Shown here one piece after another: positions 15,792 to 25,300 of a stretch of 64,000 nucleotides of DNA. The first letter of the stretch is position 1, and every line of letters starts with the position of its first letter. This DNA comes from Sphingobacterium spiritivorum (GTDB taxonomy: Bacteria > Bacteroidota > Bacteroidia > Sphingobacteriales > Sphingobacteriaceae). Location: assembly GCF_016725325.1 (NCBI RefSeq), contig NZ_CP068083.1, forward strand, positions 744,001 to 808,000, written 5' to 3'. Both the position numbers and the translations under genes were made by a program. A model generated the notes under the pieces. The model was given only the letters and a program-made list of their open reading frames with translations. It made no database searches and was not told the DNA's origin.

Positions 15792-16011
15792 CTTCCTTCC
15801 GCCATACTTTATACTTTCCTTGATGTGTCGGATCCTTTTTTACTGTAAATCTCTTATTACTTCGTGCCTTCGCTGAGTGAAAATGCTTGCTTGCGATGTA
15901 TCTGACAGATTTTACAACCCTTTGGTCCACAGGTTCACTTTCACCTATTTCCATTCGATCCATTTTTTCACGCCATGATTGAGGCCAGGTAGGCTTAGTT
16001 ATAGCTTCCAT
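15754..16011 (-). CDS. small basic first protein of leftward early operon
   Basis: An 85-aa, strongly basic protein with no motif I can name; FTVKKDPTHQGKYKVWRKED resembles a short beta hairpin seen in small phage DNA-binding proteins. It is the first gene after the repressor-controlled leftward promoter (16094-16125), the position of Cro or early activators, but no helix-turn-helix is evident. It overlaps the next gene. Confidence 0.6.
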   Translation of the reverse strand: MEAITKPTWPQSWREKMDRMEIGESEPVDQRVVKSVRYIASKHFHSAKARSNKRFTVKKDPTHQGKYKVWRKEDDVRKEGGKNND

Positions 16012-16093
16012 ACTATTCTTAATTTTGAATGATTGATAAATTTCTTTTGCATTTTGAACACACTTTATTTACTTTTGTTAAACTTTGACAATA

Positions 16094-16125
16094 CAAATGT
16101 AATATTGATATTTATCATTTGCAAA
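16094..16125 (-). promoter_or_regulatory. leftward early promoter with operator
   Basis: On the minus strand a -33 TTTG (plus 16122-16125), a 20-base spacer and a -7 TACATTTG (16094-16101) match the Bacteroidota consensus closely. The operator-like word (16110-16121) fills the upstream half of the spacer, and a second copy lies at 16130-16141. Binding there would shut off the whole early operon. Confidence 0.65.
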
Positions 16126-16141
16126 TATTATTTATCATTTG
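16110..16141. promoter_or_regulatory. paired operator-like repeats in repressor/early-gene divergent region
   Basis: Two exact copies of ATTTATCATTTG start 20 bases apart, at 16110-16121 and 16130-16141, about two helical turns, as for cooperative repressor binding. They lie between the divergent repressor and early genes. Confidence 0.6.
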
Positions 16142-16173
16142 TACAATATTTTTTGCTAAAACACACTTGAAAG

Positions 16174-16905
16174 ATGAAAAATCAAGGATTGTACATTAAA
16201 TCAATCCTAAAAGAACGCGGAATAACAATTGAAGAATTGGCTAATTATTTAGGTATGACGCGTGTAACTTTAGGAAATAGATTAAAACATGAGGTGTACC
16301 CAAGCACCGATGAAAAAGTTAGAATCATCGAGTTTTTAAAGATGACTCCTTCTGAGATAAATTCACTCAATGCGATGGGTGGAAATGCCTTTGATTTAGG
16401 ATCAATAGAAGAAGATCAAGTAAGCGAACTCGTTGAGATCTCACCAGGCAGATTCCGGATGAAAGTAGAATTAGTTCCTATGTATGCTCAAGCAGGTTAT
16501 TTAACAGACTATACTGATACACATTTTTTAGAAGAATTACCAGTACACTATTTTACTACTGATAGGCCTGCAAAAGGAAACTACCGTGCTTTTGAAACAT
16601 ATGGAGATAGTATGGATAATGGAGATATAAAAGAAGCTATACCAAGCGGAATTATTGTAGTTGGCAGAGAACTCGATCGTAAGTATTGGACTAGTAAACT
16701 TCATAGTCACAAGTGGCCCAACTGGATCTTTGTTCACAATACAGAAGGTATTGTTGTCAAGCAGATAGCGGATCAAAATCTAGAGACAGGAGATTTGACT
16801 CTAACAAGCTTAAATCCGGATAAAAGGAAATACCCTGATTTCACAATCAATCTTGATGATGTTAAACAAATCTATAATGTTATAAAGAGAGAGTTGGATT
16901 ATTAG
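16174..16905 (+). CDS. CI/LexA-type phage repressor with S24 protease domain
   Basis: A 243-aa lysogeny repressor. The N-terminal HTH spans about residues 16-60 (ITIEELANYLGMTRVTLGNR). The C-terminal S24 domain has the candidate cleavage pair Ala107-Gly108 in YAQAGYL, the nucleophile Ser146 in FETYGDSM and the general base Lys196 in GIVVKQI. With cleavage site, Ser and Lys all present, it should self-cleave when RecA is activated by DNA damage. It is transcribed rightward, away from the early operon, with paired operator repeats directly upstream. An HTH gene follows after 34 bases. Confidence 0.88.
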   Translation: MKNQGLYIKSILKERGITIEELANYLGMTRVTLGNRLKHEVYPSTDEKVRIIEFLKMTPSEINSLNAMGGNAFDLGSIEEDQVSELVEISPGRFRMKVELVPMYAQAGYLTDYTDTHFLEELPVHYFTTDRPAKGNYRAFETYGDSMDNGDIKEAIPSGIIVVGRELDRKYWTSKLHSHKWPNWIFVHNTEGIVVKQIADQNLETGDLTLTSLNPDKRKYPDFTINLDDVKQIYNVIKRELDY

Positions 16906-16939
16906 AATCAAGAAATAACACATAAAAATTACAATACAT

Positions 16940-17251
16940 ATGGCAACAAAAGGACAAAAAATAAAGACCTTCCGAATGATAAAAGGCATTACTCAAGAGC
17001 AGTTAGCTGAAAAATTTAATGGCAATAAATCTACAGTTTCAAGAATTGAGAATGACACTATGGAACCTAATGCTCAAGTTCTTGCAGCTCTTGCTTCCTT
17101 TGGAATGAATATTGACGATTTATTACAAGCTGAAAATGGTTACGTAAAAGAAAAAGCTCTGCAAATGAGAGTTACAGAGCTTGAATTAAAATTAATGCAA
17201 ATAGAAAGTAAGCTTGAAGGACTCGTTAAGTTTATCGAAGAAAAACTTTAA
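16940..17251 (+). CDS. XRE-family HTH protein with coiled-coil tail
   Basis: A 103-aa protein: HTH_XRE domain at residues 6-60 (GITQEQLAEKFNGNKSTVSRIE) and a C-terminal heptad region (about 72-103) likely to dimerise. It is co-oriented with the S24 repressor and probably on the same lysogenic transcript, so it may be a second regulator of lysogeny or excision. Its last 60 bases overlap convergently with the 3' end of the integrase gene, so each transcript is antisense to the other there. Confidence 0.8.
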   Translation: MATKGQKIKTFRMIKGITQEQLAEKFNGNKSTVSRIENDTMEPNAQVLAALASFGMNIDDLLQAENGYVKEKALQMRVTELELKLMQIESKLEGLVKFIEEKL

Positions 17252-18472
17252 AACTTTTGATTGCACTTCATCCACAATACTCCAATCCTTTGCCAAATAT
17301 CCATCTGTCATGGCCATGCCATTAACAACATGATTGAGAGCATCAGCAATGTCATCTTTAGTACATCTACAATCATTTCGAGCGACTGTTGCAAATGAAT
17401 GTCTAGCCGAATAAAAAGTTAGCATAAATCCTAACTTTTCCCCAATCTGCTTCAAACCAATATTTAGAGCTTTAGTAAAGTTTCTAGCATCACTATATCG
17501 CTTGGCGATTGTACCTCTATATTCTTTAAAATAAGCTTCGGCCACGTCTGGAACCGCAATACTTATAAACGCGCTATCATCTCGCTTTCCTTGAGTTTTA
17601 CTTCGGTTATAACCTAGCCTTCCGGATATTGGAGTCATATCGCTTTTGTAAATATCCACTGCATTTATACCGCACAAGAAGAAAGAGAGGAAAAACATAT
17701 CTTTTGCGAGTCGCTCCCTTCTTCCCACAGGTTGATAAGTATATAGCTTTATCAAAAGATCAACTTCGGCATTTCGCTTTTTCTTATTCCGTGTTGGTTT
17801 CAACTTGTATTTAACGAAGGGGTTATTTCGGATGATTATCTCTCCTATATCTTCATCATTGTATTTGAATTTACATGCATTAAACAGTATACGCAAATTG
17901 GCCATGTGCTTGAAGACCCCAGCATCAGTCATTCCAGAACTTACGATTTTCACTTTTTTCCCATGCTGGTTGGTACGCACAAGGGTCCTATCATTACGTA
18001 GATATGTTTCATATGCGATAAGGATCTTTGAAGTGAGCATTGCCGGATTTAGCATACCTTTGAAGTAATCGGTTAAAGAGTTAACTACGGATCGCAATGG
18101 CACTGCTGAGGAAGATCGACCATCCTTGACCAATTCTTCTATATGATCATTACAAAAAGCTAAGAAGTCAATATCTTCTGCGGCTTGAACCGGCTCTTCC
18201 TTTTTTAAAATGTACTCTTTAATTCTTTGCGCAGAATAGCTCTTTGAAATTTCTTGGGTGAGGTAATCTCGAAATTTATTAAGTATGGGAGATATGTACC
18301 TGTCGACATACGCAGGCTTTAACTTGCCACGCGCATCAATGTTTCTCCTGTCTGTGTATAGATCCGTAGCAATGTAAACCGACTGTCCATGTTGCCCGAT
18401 TCTAATTTTAACATTAACAGTTTTATTGCTTTTTATATGATGGTCAAGAATGACAGCTGATAGTGTAGCCAT
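17192..18472 (-). CDS. int: tyrosine recombinase / phage integrase
   Basis: A 426-aa integrase with an N-terminal Arm-type and SAM-like core-binding region (1-200) and a C-terminal catalytic domain. Visible catalytic residues are Lys in SKTQGK, Arg in ARHSFAT (about 357), His in LNHVVNG and Tyr in TDGY (about 392). The first catalytic Arg is replaced: the motif normally GLR reads CGIN, as in several Bacteroidota integrases including IntDOT. It integrates and excises the prophage, presumably at the tRNA-Met gene 150 bases upstream. Its 3' end overlaps the HTH gene by 60 bases. Confidence 0.9.
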   Translation of the reverse strand: MATLSAVILDHHIKSNKTVNVKIRIGQHGQSVYIATDLYTDRRNIDARGKLKPAYVDRYISPILNKFRDYLTQEISKSYSAQRIKEYILKKEEPVQAAEDIDFLAFCNDHIEELVKDGRSSSAVPLRSVVNSLTDYFKGMLNPAMLTSKILIAYETYLRNDRTLVRTNQHGKKVKIVSSGMTDAGVFKHMANLRILFNACKFKYNDEDIGEIIIRNNPFVKYKLKPTRNKKKRNAEVDLLIKLYTYQPVGRRERLAKDMFFLSFFLCGINAVDIYKSDMTPISGRLGYNRSKTQGKRDDSAFISIAVPDVAEAYFKEYRGTIAKRYSDARNFTKALNIGLKQIGEKLGFMLTFYSARHSFATVARNDCRCTKDDIADALNHVVNGMAMTDGYLAKDWSIVDEVQSKVLKFFFDKLNESFKLTFYLH

Positions 18473-18593
18473 GCTGTAAAGTATTTGTAAAGTTTATTCT
18501 AATTGTTTTAACAGTAAAAGTTGTCAAAGCTAACACTGTAAATGGAATGAATTCTTCACAAAACCTATCAAAAAACGCACGTTATACATAAAA

Positions 18594-18617
18594 AAGGCCG
18601 ATTTTTCAATCAGCCTT
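18594..18617 (-). terminator. terminator of tRNA-Met
   Basis: A 10-bp stem (AAGGCTGATT / AATCGGCCTT, one G-U) with a GAAA tetraloop followed by T residues on the minus strand, 4 bases past the tRNA 3' end. It lies between the tRNA and the integrase start. Confidence 0.85.
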
Positions 18618-18621
18618 GTAG

Positions 18622-18695
18622 TAGCGGGGAGCAGGATCGAACTGCCGACCTCAGGGTTATGAATCCTGCGCTCTAACCATCTGAGCTACCCCGCC
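18622..18695 (-). tRNA. tRNA-Met (CAT)
   Basis: A 74-base cloverleaf on the minus strand: acceptor GGCGGGG / CCCCGCT, D arm GCTC/GAGC, anticodon loop TTCATAA, T arm GGCAG/CTGCT with TTCGATC loop. The CCA is not encoded. The resemblance is to elongator tRNA-Met; tRNA-Ile2 with a modified CAT anticodon cannot be fully excluded. The closing pair of the anticodon stem is A-C. Its 3' end faces the prophage, the usual integration target. Confidence 0.92.
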
Positions 18696-19020
18696 GTTTT
18701 TGAGTATGCAAATATAGCAATATCAACTTACATTCAAAGTAATTTTAGCTTTAATTTCTGCTTTTTTTCATCATTACACATATCCATCTGCACAAATCCC
18801 TAAAAATGAAAAAAATACACAGAAAAAATATTTCAAAAATTTATTTTAATAAAATTCTTATTCTATTTTTTTAAACAAAATAAATCTGTATACTTACAAA
18901 AAGAGAGTGATCTGTTGTATTTAAAAGCAGGATTAAAGGCCTTCTTGGCAAACAAGAATGGCACGGTTTTTAATAGTAGACAGGCAAAAATAAAAACAAC
19001 TAACTAGTGCAAAATATCGT
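18696..19020. other. intergenic region between tRNA-Met and START-like gene
   Basis: AT-rich and without a credible gene. It must contain the leftward tRNA promoter and the rightward promoter of the START-like gene. No repeat or hairpin stands out. Confidence 0.5.
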
Positions 19021-19398
19021 ATGGAAGAAAAAGTAAAATTTCAACGCGAATATATCATCAACTCGTCTCCGCGTATTCTTTTCCCGTTTTTGGAAGAGGC
19101 AAATGCGCTGGCACAATGGTTTGCTGACGAAGTTCACTTCCGTGACAACACCTATGAATTTATATGGGATAATGAAAGCCACAAAGCTAAACTCATCGCT
19201 TCAAAAGAAAACAAAAGTGTAAAGTTCAAATGGCTGGATGATGAACCCTATTTTTTCGAAATGGAAATCAATCAGGATGAGCTGACAAATGATGTCGCAT
19301 TATCAATTATTGATTTTGCTAAAGAAGATAATCTGGAAGACCGGAAAAAAATCTGGGACAATCAGATAGAATATCTCCAAAGTGTTATTGGAGCATAA
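19021..19398 (+). CDS. START-like domain protein
   Basis: A 125-aa protein with the START/AHSA1-like ligand-binding fold typical of a Bacteroidota-specific family: FQREYIINSSPRILFPFLEEANALAQWFADEV at the N-terminus, then alternating strands and a long C-terminal helix. The ligand is unknown. It has no signal, so it is cytosolic. It ends 87 bases before the LptF/LptG-type permease and is probably co-transcribed with it, as is common in the group. Confidence 0.82.
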   Translation: MEEKVKFQREYIINSSPRILFPFLEEANALAQWFADEVHFRDNTYEFIWDNESHKAKLIASKENKSVKFKWLDDEPYFFEMEINQDELTNDVALSIIDFAKEDNLEDRKKIWDNQIEYLQSVIGA

Positions 19399-19484
19399 AA
19401 AATCTTTATCTTTGTAGCATGATAATATATTATGCTACAATTTATTCTAAATTAATAGTGATAGGTTGTACAGGGAGCTGACGA

Positions 19485-20969
19485 ATGAAAAAAATTCACT
19501 TATTAATTCTTCAATCTTTCATTAAGCCGTTTATCGTCACATTTTGTATTGTGATGTTCGTGCTGTTGATGCTTTTCCTTTTCAAATACATTGATGATTT
19601 GATTGGAAAAGGATTTGAATGGTACGTCATCCTGCAACTCATTGGCTACCAGTGCGCCGTGCAAATGCAGATGGCCCTCCCCCTCTCCATGTTATTATCT
19701 TCGATTATGACATTTGGTAATCTGGGTGAAAGTTATGAACTGGTAGCGATCAAAGCTGCCGGAGTATCTCTTCGCAAAGCCATGACTCCCCTGTTTATTC
19801 TCGTCGCCTTGTTCAGTGCAGGTTCTTTTTTATTTTCCGATTATATATTACCTGTAGTAAATCTGAAGATGGGATCACTGTTATATGATGTCCGAAATAA
19901 GAAAGCCGATTTCCTTATCAAACCCGGAATATTTAACAACACCATTCCCGGATATGCCATCCGCGCAAAGAGTAAAAGTAAAGACGGTACCGTACTAAAT
20001 GAACTGATGATCTATGATCATACATCCGGTAGCTCGTCCAACAATGTATTGCTAGCCAAAGAAGGATTTGTACAAAACTCTCCGGACAACAGCTACATGG
20101 TTCTGAGATTAAAAGATGGTATCCGGTACGAAGAATCAAAAGGAAAGAACAGCAAATCATACGACCCACGGAAACAATTTGTACGCTTTCAGTTTAAAGA
20201 GACCGAACAAAAATTTGATATGGGCGATTTTCAGATGAAACGAACAGATGAAAACCTGTTCAAATCGCATCATGCCATGTTGAATCTTCGTCAGCTCAAG
20301 ATGTATACAGATTCTAATCACCGTCAGATGGACAGTGTAGGCCGTATGGCTGAACATGATATCCGAAATTATTATAATTATTACTCCAATTACTTCCGGT
20401 CTCCGGGGACGAAAGTTATTCCTGCAAAAGTAAAACCTTTCAAGAATCTGCTCGAAGATGTAGTTCCTGCTACAGAACGCAGGCAGATTGTCGGTTCAGC
20501 CATGACGCAATCCCGTTATATTACAGAGACCTTAGGCAATAAAACACTGGAGTATAAGGCATTCCGGGATAAAGATATCCGTTACAGATTGGAATTCCAT
20601 CGTAAATTTACATTAGCAGTCTCCTGTTTACTCCTTTTCGGTATAGGAGCACCACTGGGCGCTATTATCCGTAAAGGAGGATTGGGGCTTCCGGTAGTAA
20701 TGGCAATTATCTTCTTCCTGATCTATCATATCATATCTACGGTATCCGAAAAAGCAGCAAAAGATGCGAGCTTAGCACCAATGACAGGGATGTGGATGGC
20801 TATTATTGTCCTTACTCCGCTGGCTATATTTTTGACCTATAAATCTACTACAGACTCCTCTCTATTCGATGTTGAGCAGTATAAACTCAAGGCACAATCC
20901 ATATGGAAATGGATCAGAAGCAGGTTCATTAAAGATAAAAACATATCCCAGCAGGGTACTTCAGTATAA
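19485..20969 (+). CDS. LptF/LptG-family permease (LPS export)
   Basis: A 494-aa inner-membrane component of the Lpt lipopolysaccharide transporter (YjgP/YjgQ family). Three N-terminal membrane segments (about 15-35, 55-75, 100-125), a periplasmic beta-jellyroll-like domain (130-360) and three C-terminal segments (about 373-460) match the family. Bacteroidota versions have an enlarged periplasmic domain, as here. It works with the ATPase LptB and partner permease, which are not in this window. LptF versus LptG cannot be decided from sequence alone. RibBA follows after 72 bases. Confidence 0.87.
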   Translation: MKKIHLLILQSFIKPFIVTFCIVMFVLLMLFLFKYIDDLIGKGFEWYVILQLIGYQCAVQMQMALPLSMLLSSIMTFGNLGESYELVAIKAAGVSLRKAMTPLFILVALFSAGSFLFSDYILPVVNLKMGSLLYDVRNKKADFLIKPGIFNNTIPGYAIRAKSKSKDGTVLNELMIYDHTSGSSSNNVLLAKEGFVQNSPDNSYMVLRLKDGIRYEESKGKNSKSYDPRKQFVRFQFKETEQKFDMGDFQMKRTDENLFKSHHAMLNLRQLKMYTDSNHRQMDSVGRMAEHDIRNYYNYYSNYFRSPGTKVIPAKVKPFKNLLEDVVPATERRQIVGSAMTQSRYITETLGNKTLEYKAFRDKDIRYRLEFHRKFTLAVSCLLLFGIGAPLGAIIRKGGLGLPVVMAIIFFLIYHIISTVSEKAAKDASLAPMTGMWMAIIVLTPLAIFLTYKSTTDSSLFDVEQYKLKAQSIWKWIRSRFIKDKNISQQGTSV

Positions 20970-21041
20970 TTATGACAGGTTCATTATAAATACTTGTATA
21001 AACAACTCTAACTTTGTAAAAACATATTTTCTTAAATTAAA

Positions 21042-22256
21042 ATGGAAATAAAGCTTAATTCGATTGAAGAAGCAATCGCCGATATACAAGCCGGTAAAGT
21101 AATTATTGTAGTCGATGATGAAGATCGTGAAAATGAAGGCGATTTTGTTACCGCAGCGCGCAATGCGACTCCGGAAATTATCAATTTTATGGCTACTCAT
21201 GGCCGTGGATTAGTATGTGCTCCTTTAACAAAAGAACGTTGTGATGAATTGGGTCTTGACCTTATGGTAGGACAGAACACAGCTGTGTATGAGACAAATT
21301 TTACTGTATCAGTAGACTTACAGGGATACGGTTGTACAACTGGCATTTCTGCTTCAGATCGCTCTAAGACTATCAAAGCTCTGATCGATCCGAATATCCG
21401 TCCTGAAGAACTGGGACGTCCCGGGCATATTTTCCCGCTTATTGCAAAAGATGGTGGTGTACTTCGCCGTACAGGCCACACAGAAGCAACTGTAGATCTG
21501 GCTCGTCTTGCCGGATTTGAACCTGCAGGTGTATTGGTTGAAATATTAAAAGAAGACGGTGAAATGGCCCGTCTGCCTGAACTGATTGAAGTAGCGAAAC
21601 GTTTTGACCTTAAGATCATCAGTATTGAAGATCTGATTGAATACCGTTTGAAACACGATTCATTGATTAATGAAGAAGTAACGGTGAATATGCCTACGGA
21701 ATATGGTGATTTTCAACTGAAAGCTTATACACAAAAAGATACCGGTGCACAGCATCTGGCCTTGTACAAAGGAGAGTGGAAAGAAGATGAGCCTATTTTA
21801 GTACGTGTACACAGTTCATGTATGACGGGTGACATCTTCGGATCATGCCGTTGTGATTGTGGTCCTCAGCTTCACAAAGCCATGGAAATGATCCAGCAGG
21901 AAGGTAAAGGTGTCATCGTATACATGAATCAGGAAGGAAGAGGAATCGGTCTTATCAATAAATTACATGCTTACAAACTGCAGGAAGGTGGTGTAGATAC
22001 GGTAGATGCCAATCTTCAGCTTGGTTTTAAAGCAGATCTGAGAGACTATGGTGTAGGTGCTCAGATTCTCCGTAATCTTGGAGTAACTAAAATGCGTCTG
22101 ATGTCTAACAATCCGACAAAACGTGCCGGACTGGTAGGATATGGTCTGGAAATCATTGAAAATGTGCCGATCGAGATTCAGGCAAATCAATATAACGAAG
22201 AATATCTGAAAACAAAACGTGATCGTATGGGACATACCATCATGAAGAATTTATAA
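21042..22256 (+). CDS. ribBA: RibBA: DHBP synthase / GTP cyclohydrolase II
   Basis: A 404-aa bifunctional riboflavin enzyme. The N-terminal half (1-205) is 3,4-dihydroxy-2-butanone-4-phosphate synthase with the acidic loop [11 protein letters not shown] and the HTEAT motif. The C-terminal half is GTP cyclohydrolase II with zinc ligands in [12 protein letters not shown] and the NQEGRGIGL loop. It supplies both committed precursors of riboflavin. All key motifs of both halves are present, so both activities should be intact. A bidirectional terminator follows. Confidence 0.96.
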   Translation: MEIKLNSIEEAIADIQAGKVIIVVDDEDRENEGDFVTAARNATPEIINFMATHGRGLVCAPLTKERCDELGLDLMVGQNTAVYETNFTVSVDLQGYGCTTGISASDRSKTIKALIDPNIRPEELGRPGHIFPLIAKDGGVLRRTGHTEATVDLARLAGFEPAGVLVEILKEDGEMARLPELIEVAKRFDLKIISIEDLIEYRLKHDSLINEEVTVNMPTEYGDFQLKAYTQKDTGAQHLALYKGEWKEDEPILVRVHSSCMTGDIFGSCRCDCGPQLHKAMEMIQQEGKGVIVYMNQEGRGIGLINKLHAYKLQEGGVDTVDANLQLGFKADLRDYGVGAQILRNLGVTKMRLMSNNPTKRAGLVGYGLEIIENVPIEIQANQYNEEYLKTKRDRMGHTIMKNL

Positions 22257-22265
22257 GATCAGTAT

Positions 22266-22308
22266 AAAAAAAGTGAGGGCTCATCAATGATGAGCCCCCA
22301 CTTTTTTT
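22266..22308. terminator. bidirectional terminator between ribBA and efflux operon
   Basis: A long hairpin with A-run before and T-run after: GGGCTCATCA / TGATGAGCCC inner stem and an outer GTG/CAC plus A/T extension with one A-C mismatch. It serves the convergent ribBA and RND pump genes. Confidence 0.92.
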
Positions 22309-25300
22309 ATACGTATTCTTTTTTGTAGGCCTTATAAAAGACTATGGGCAGGACAGCGAAGGATAGAATCAGACAGATAATCAATCCCCCGACAATCATA
22401 ATAGCCAAAGGTTTCTGAATCTCAGACCCCATGCCACTGGAAAGAGCCGCAGGCAGTAATCCCATTGAACCCATCAAAGCAATCATGACCACCGGACGGA
22501 TCCGGCTTTTTACACCTTCATAGATCGCATCTTTCAGCTTCATCTTGTGTTTCAGATTCTCTTTCATCACACCTATGAGCACAATACCGTCTATAGTAGC
22601 CACTCCGAAGAGGATAATAAACCCGATTCCGGCTGAAATACCAAAGATAGTTCCCGTTATCCAGAGCGACAGAAATCCGCCGATAAAAGCAAATGGCAGC
22701 GTTATAGCAGATATCACTGTATCTTTAACATTTCCAAAGTTGGCATACAGCAGGATCAGGATCAGCACCAACGAGACAGGCACTACCATCATCAACTGTT
22801 TGGATGCACGCTCTTTACTTTCAAACTCCCCGGCCCAGACTAGTTTATTCTCTTTCGGAAGCTTTACGTCCTGTTTCACTTTTGTCTTAGCTTCCTGAAT
22901 AGTACTTCCCAGATCACGACCTTCAATATTAAAGCCGACACCGATATATCTGGAATTCCCTTCCCGGTAAATAAAAGCAGGACCTGTGTGATAGTCAATC
23001 GTTGCAATCTCCCGAAGCGGAACTTTCTGGTCGTTCATCGTGGGAATCAGGATATTACCGATCTTTTCAGGATTATCCCGATAGTCCTTTTGAAAACGTA
23101 CCATTACATCAAACATCCTTTCATTCTCATAGAAAGTAGTTGCTGATTGTCCACCTATGGTCATCTCAATAACCGATTGTACATCATTAGTAGACACACC
23201 GTATTTCGCCATTTTGGAATCATGAAGCTGTATCCTCAATTCGGGCAGTCCGATATTTTTAAATACATTAATATCTGTAATACCGTGTACTGATTTGATA
23301 GAATTAGCGACTTCAAAGGCCTTCTTTTCCAGGTCATAGAGATCATCACCAAAAATCTTTATAACCAGGGGACTTTTTACCCCTGCCACATATTCTTCCA
23401 CATTATCCTGAATAGGCTGACTGAATCCAAAGGTAATTCCGGGATATTGCTGAAGTTTTTCCCGCATTTGGGTGATCAGTTCATCCTTGGAAATCTTTTG
23501 CTTCCATTTCTCTTTAGGCTTCAGTTCAATATTAAATTCAATATTAAAAAATCCCGTAGGATCTGTTCCGTCGTTTGGCCTTCCTGTCTGCGTCATAATG
23601 AAGTCGATCTCATCGAAGTCCGTTCTCAGCATTTCCTTCATTTCCTTCGTCAATTTGACAGATTCATCGAGATTGACACTATTGGGCAGTGTAGCCCGTA
23701 CATAAATAGCCCCTTCATTCAGCTTGGGCAAGAATTCCGAACCATAAAAATGGAAACGTACCGCACATCCAATCAAAATAAATACAAAAATCCCGATTGT
23801 CCATTTCTTATGCTTAAAGGTGAACTGAAAAAAGTTAAATACATACTTTCTGAAAAATCTGGAAATTGCGTTTTCTTTTTCACTGATATTTTTATTGAGC
23901 AGGTATTTACACATGGCCGGTACATACGTCAGACTGAGGATCAAAGATCCCAGCAATGCATACCCAAGCGTAAATGCCAGTGGCGAAAACATCTTACCTT
24001 CCACTTTCTGAAAAGAAAATATGGGTAATAAGGCTACGATCAGAATCAATAATGCAAAAAAGATATAACTCGCTACTGAACCTGCGCTTTTCTTAATAAT
24101 CCCCAGTTTTGAAATTTTGTTGAACCGTGCAGCCCCGAGATGATGTGCCTCCCGCTCCAGAGCAACAAATACAGTTTCCACAATGACCAGCGTACCTTCC
24201 AGTAACAGCCCAAAATCCAGAGAGCCCATAGAAATCAGATTGGCAGGAAGTCCCTGAATCCGCAACATAATAATGGCAAAAAGGAAGGCCAGTGGAATAA
24301 CTGAGGCGACGATAAAAGTTGTTTTCCAATTGTATAAAAAGATAAATACAATAAAAGACACCAGCAATATACCCTCCACCAGATTTTTAGAAACCGTGTG
24401 TACTGTATTATCTACTAGTTTTGTCCGGTCTACAATGGGGACGATCTGTACATTCTTTGGCAATATCCGGGTATTCAGATCTTCAATCTTGGCTTTCAGC
24501 CTTACGATGACATCTGAAGGATTCTCTCCCCGTAACATTACCACAATTCCTTCCACAAGATCGTCTTCCTCATTATAGCCGACCTGTCCTAATCTTGGTT
24601 TAGCAGAGATAGATACTTCTGCTACATGTCTGATCAGAATAGGTGTAGACCCATTGACCTTGATCAGTATATTTTTAATATCATCTACTTTATCCAGCAA
24701 CCCAACACCCCGCACGACATATGCCTGATTACCCTGCTGGATAACATCACCACCGACATTGATATTTGACCGGGAAACAGCTTCGTATACATCCAGTGGA
24801 GACAGATTGTAATTAGCCAGTTCAGTAGGGTTGATCTTTATCTCGTAGATCTTCTCTTCTCCTCCGAAACTGACAACGTCAGCGACTCCCGGCACAGAGA
24901 CTAATTCACGTTCTATAGTCCAGTCCTGAATAGCGGAAACTTCTTTAATAGGCAGATCACTATTTATGACATAACGAAAGATCTCTCCCGTCGCTCCATA
25001 GGGCGGCTCGATCTCACTCTTTGCACCCGCTGGAAGTTCTACACCGTTCATTCTGTTGGCCACATACTGCTGTGCATAGAAATCATCTACCTCGTCATCA
25101 AACTGTACCGTTACAACGGAAAGACCAAAAAGCGAAATAGAGCGTACCTGCGATTTTTTAGGAATGGTATTCATTTCCTTAGCGATCGGCAGCGTAACAA
25201 ATTTCTCTATTTCTTCCGCACTACGTCCCGACCACTGCGTAATAATACGTGCTCTGGTATTGGTAACATCCGGAAAGGCTTCAATAGGTGTATGGAGATA

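Noticed and set aside
23447..24028. Long plus-strand open frame (193 codons) opposite the RND pump
   Set aside because: It lies wholly antisense to a well-supported pump gene and mirrors its codon pattern.
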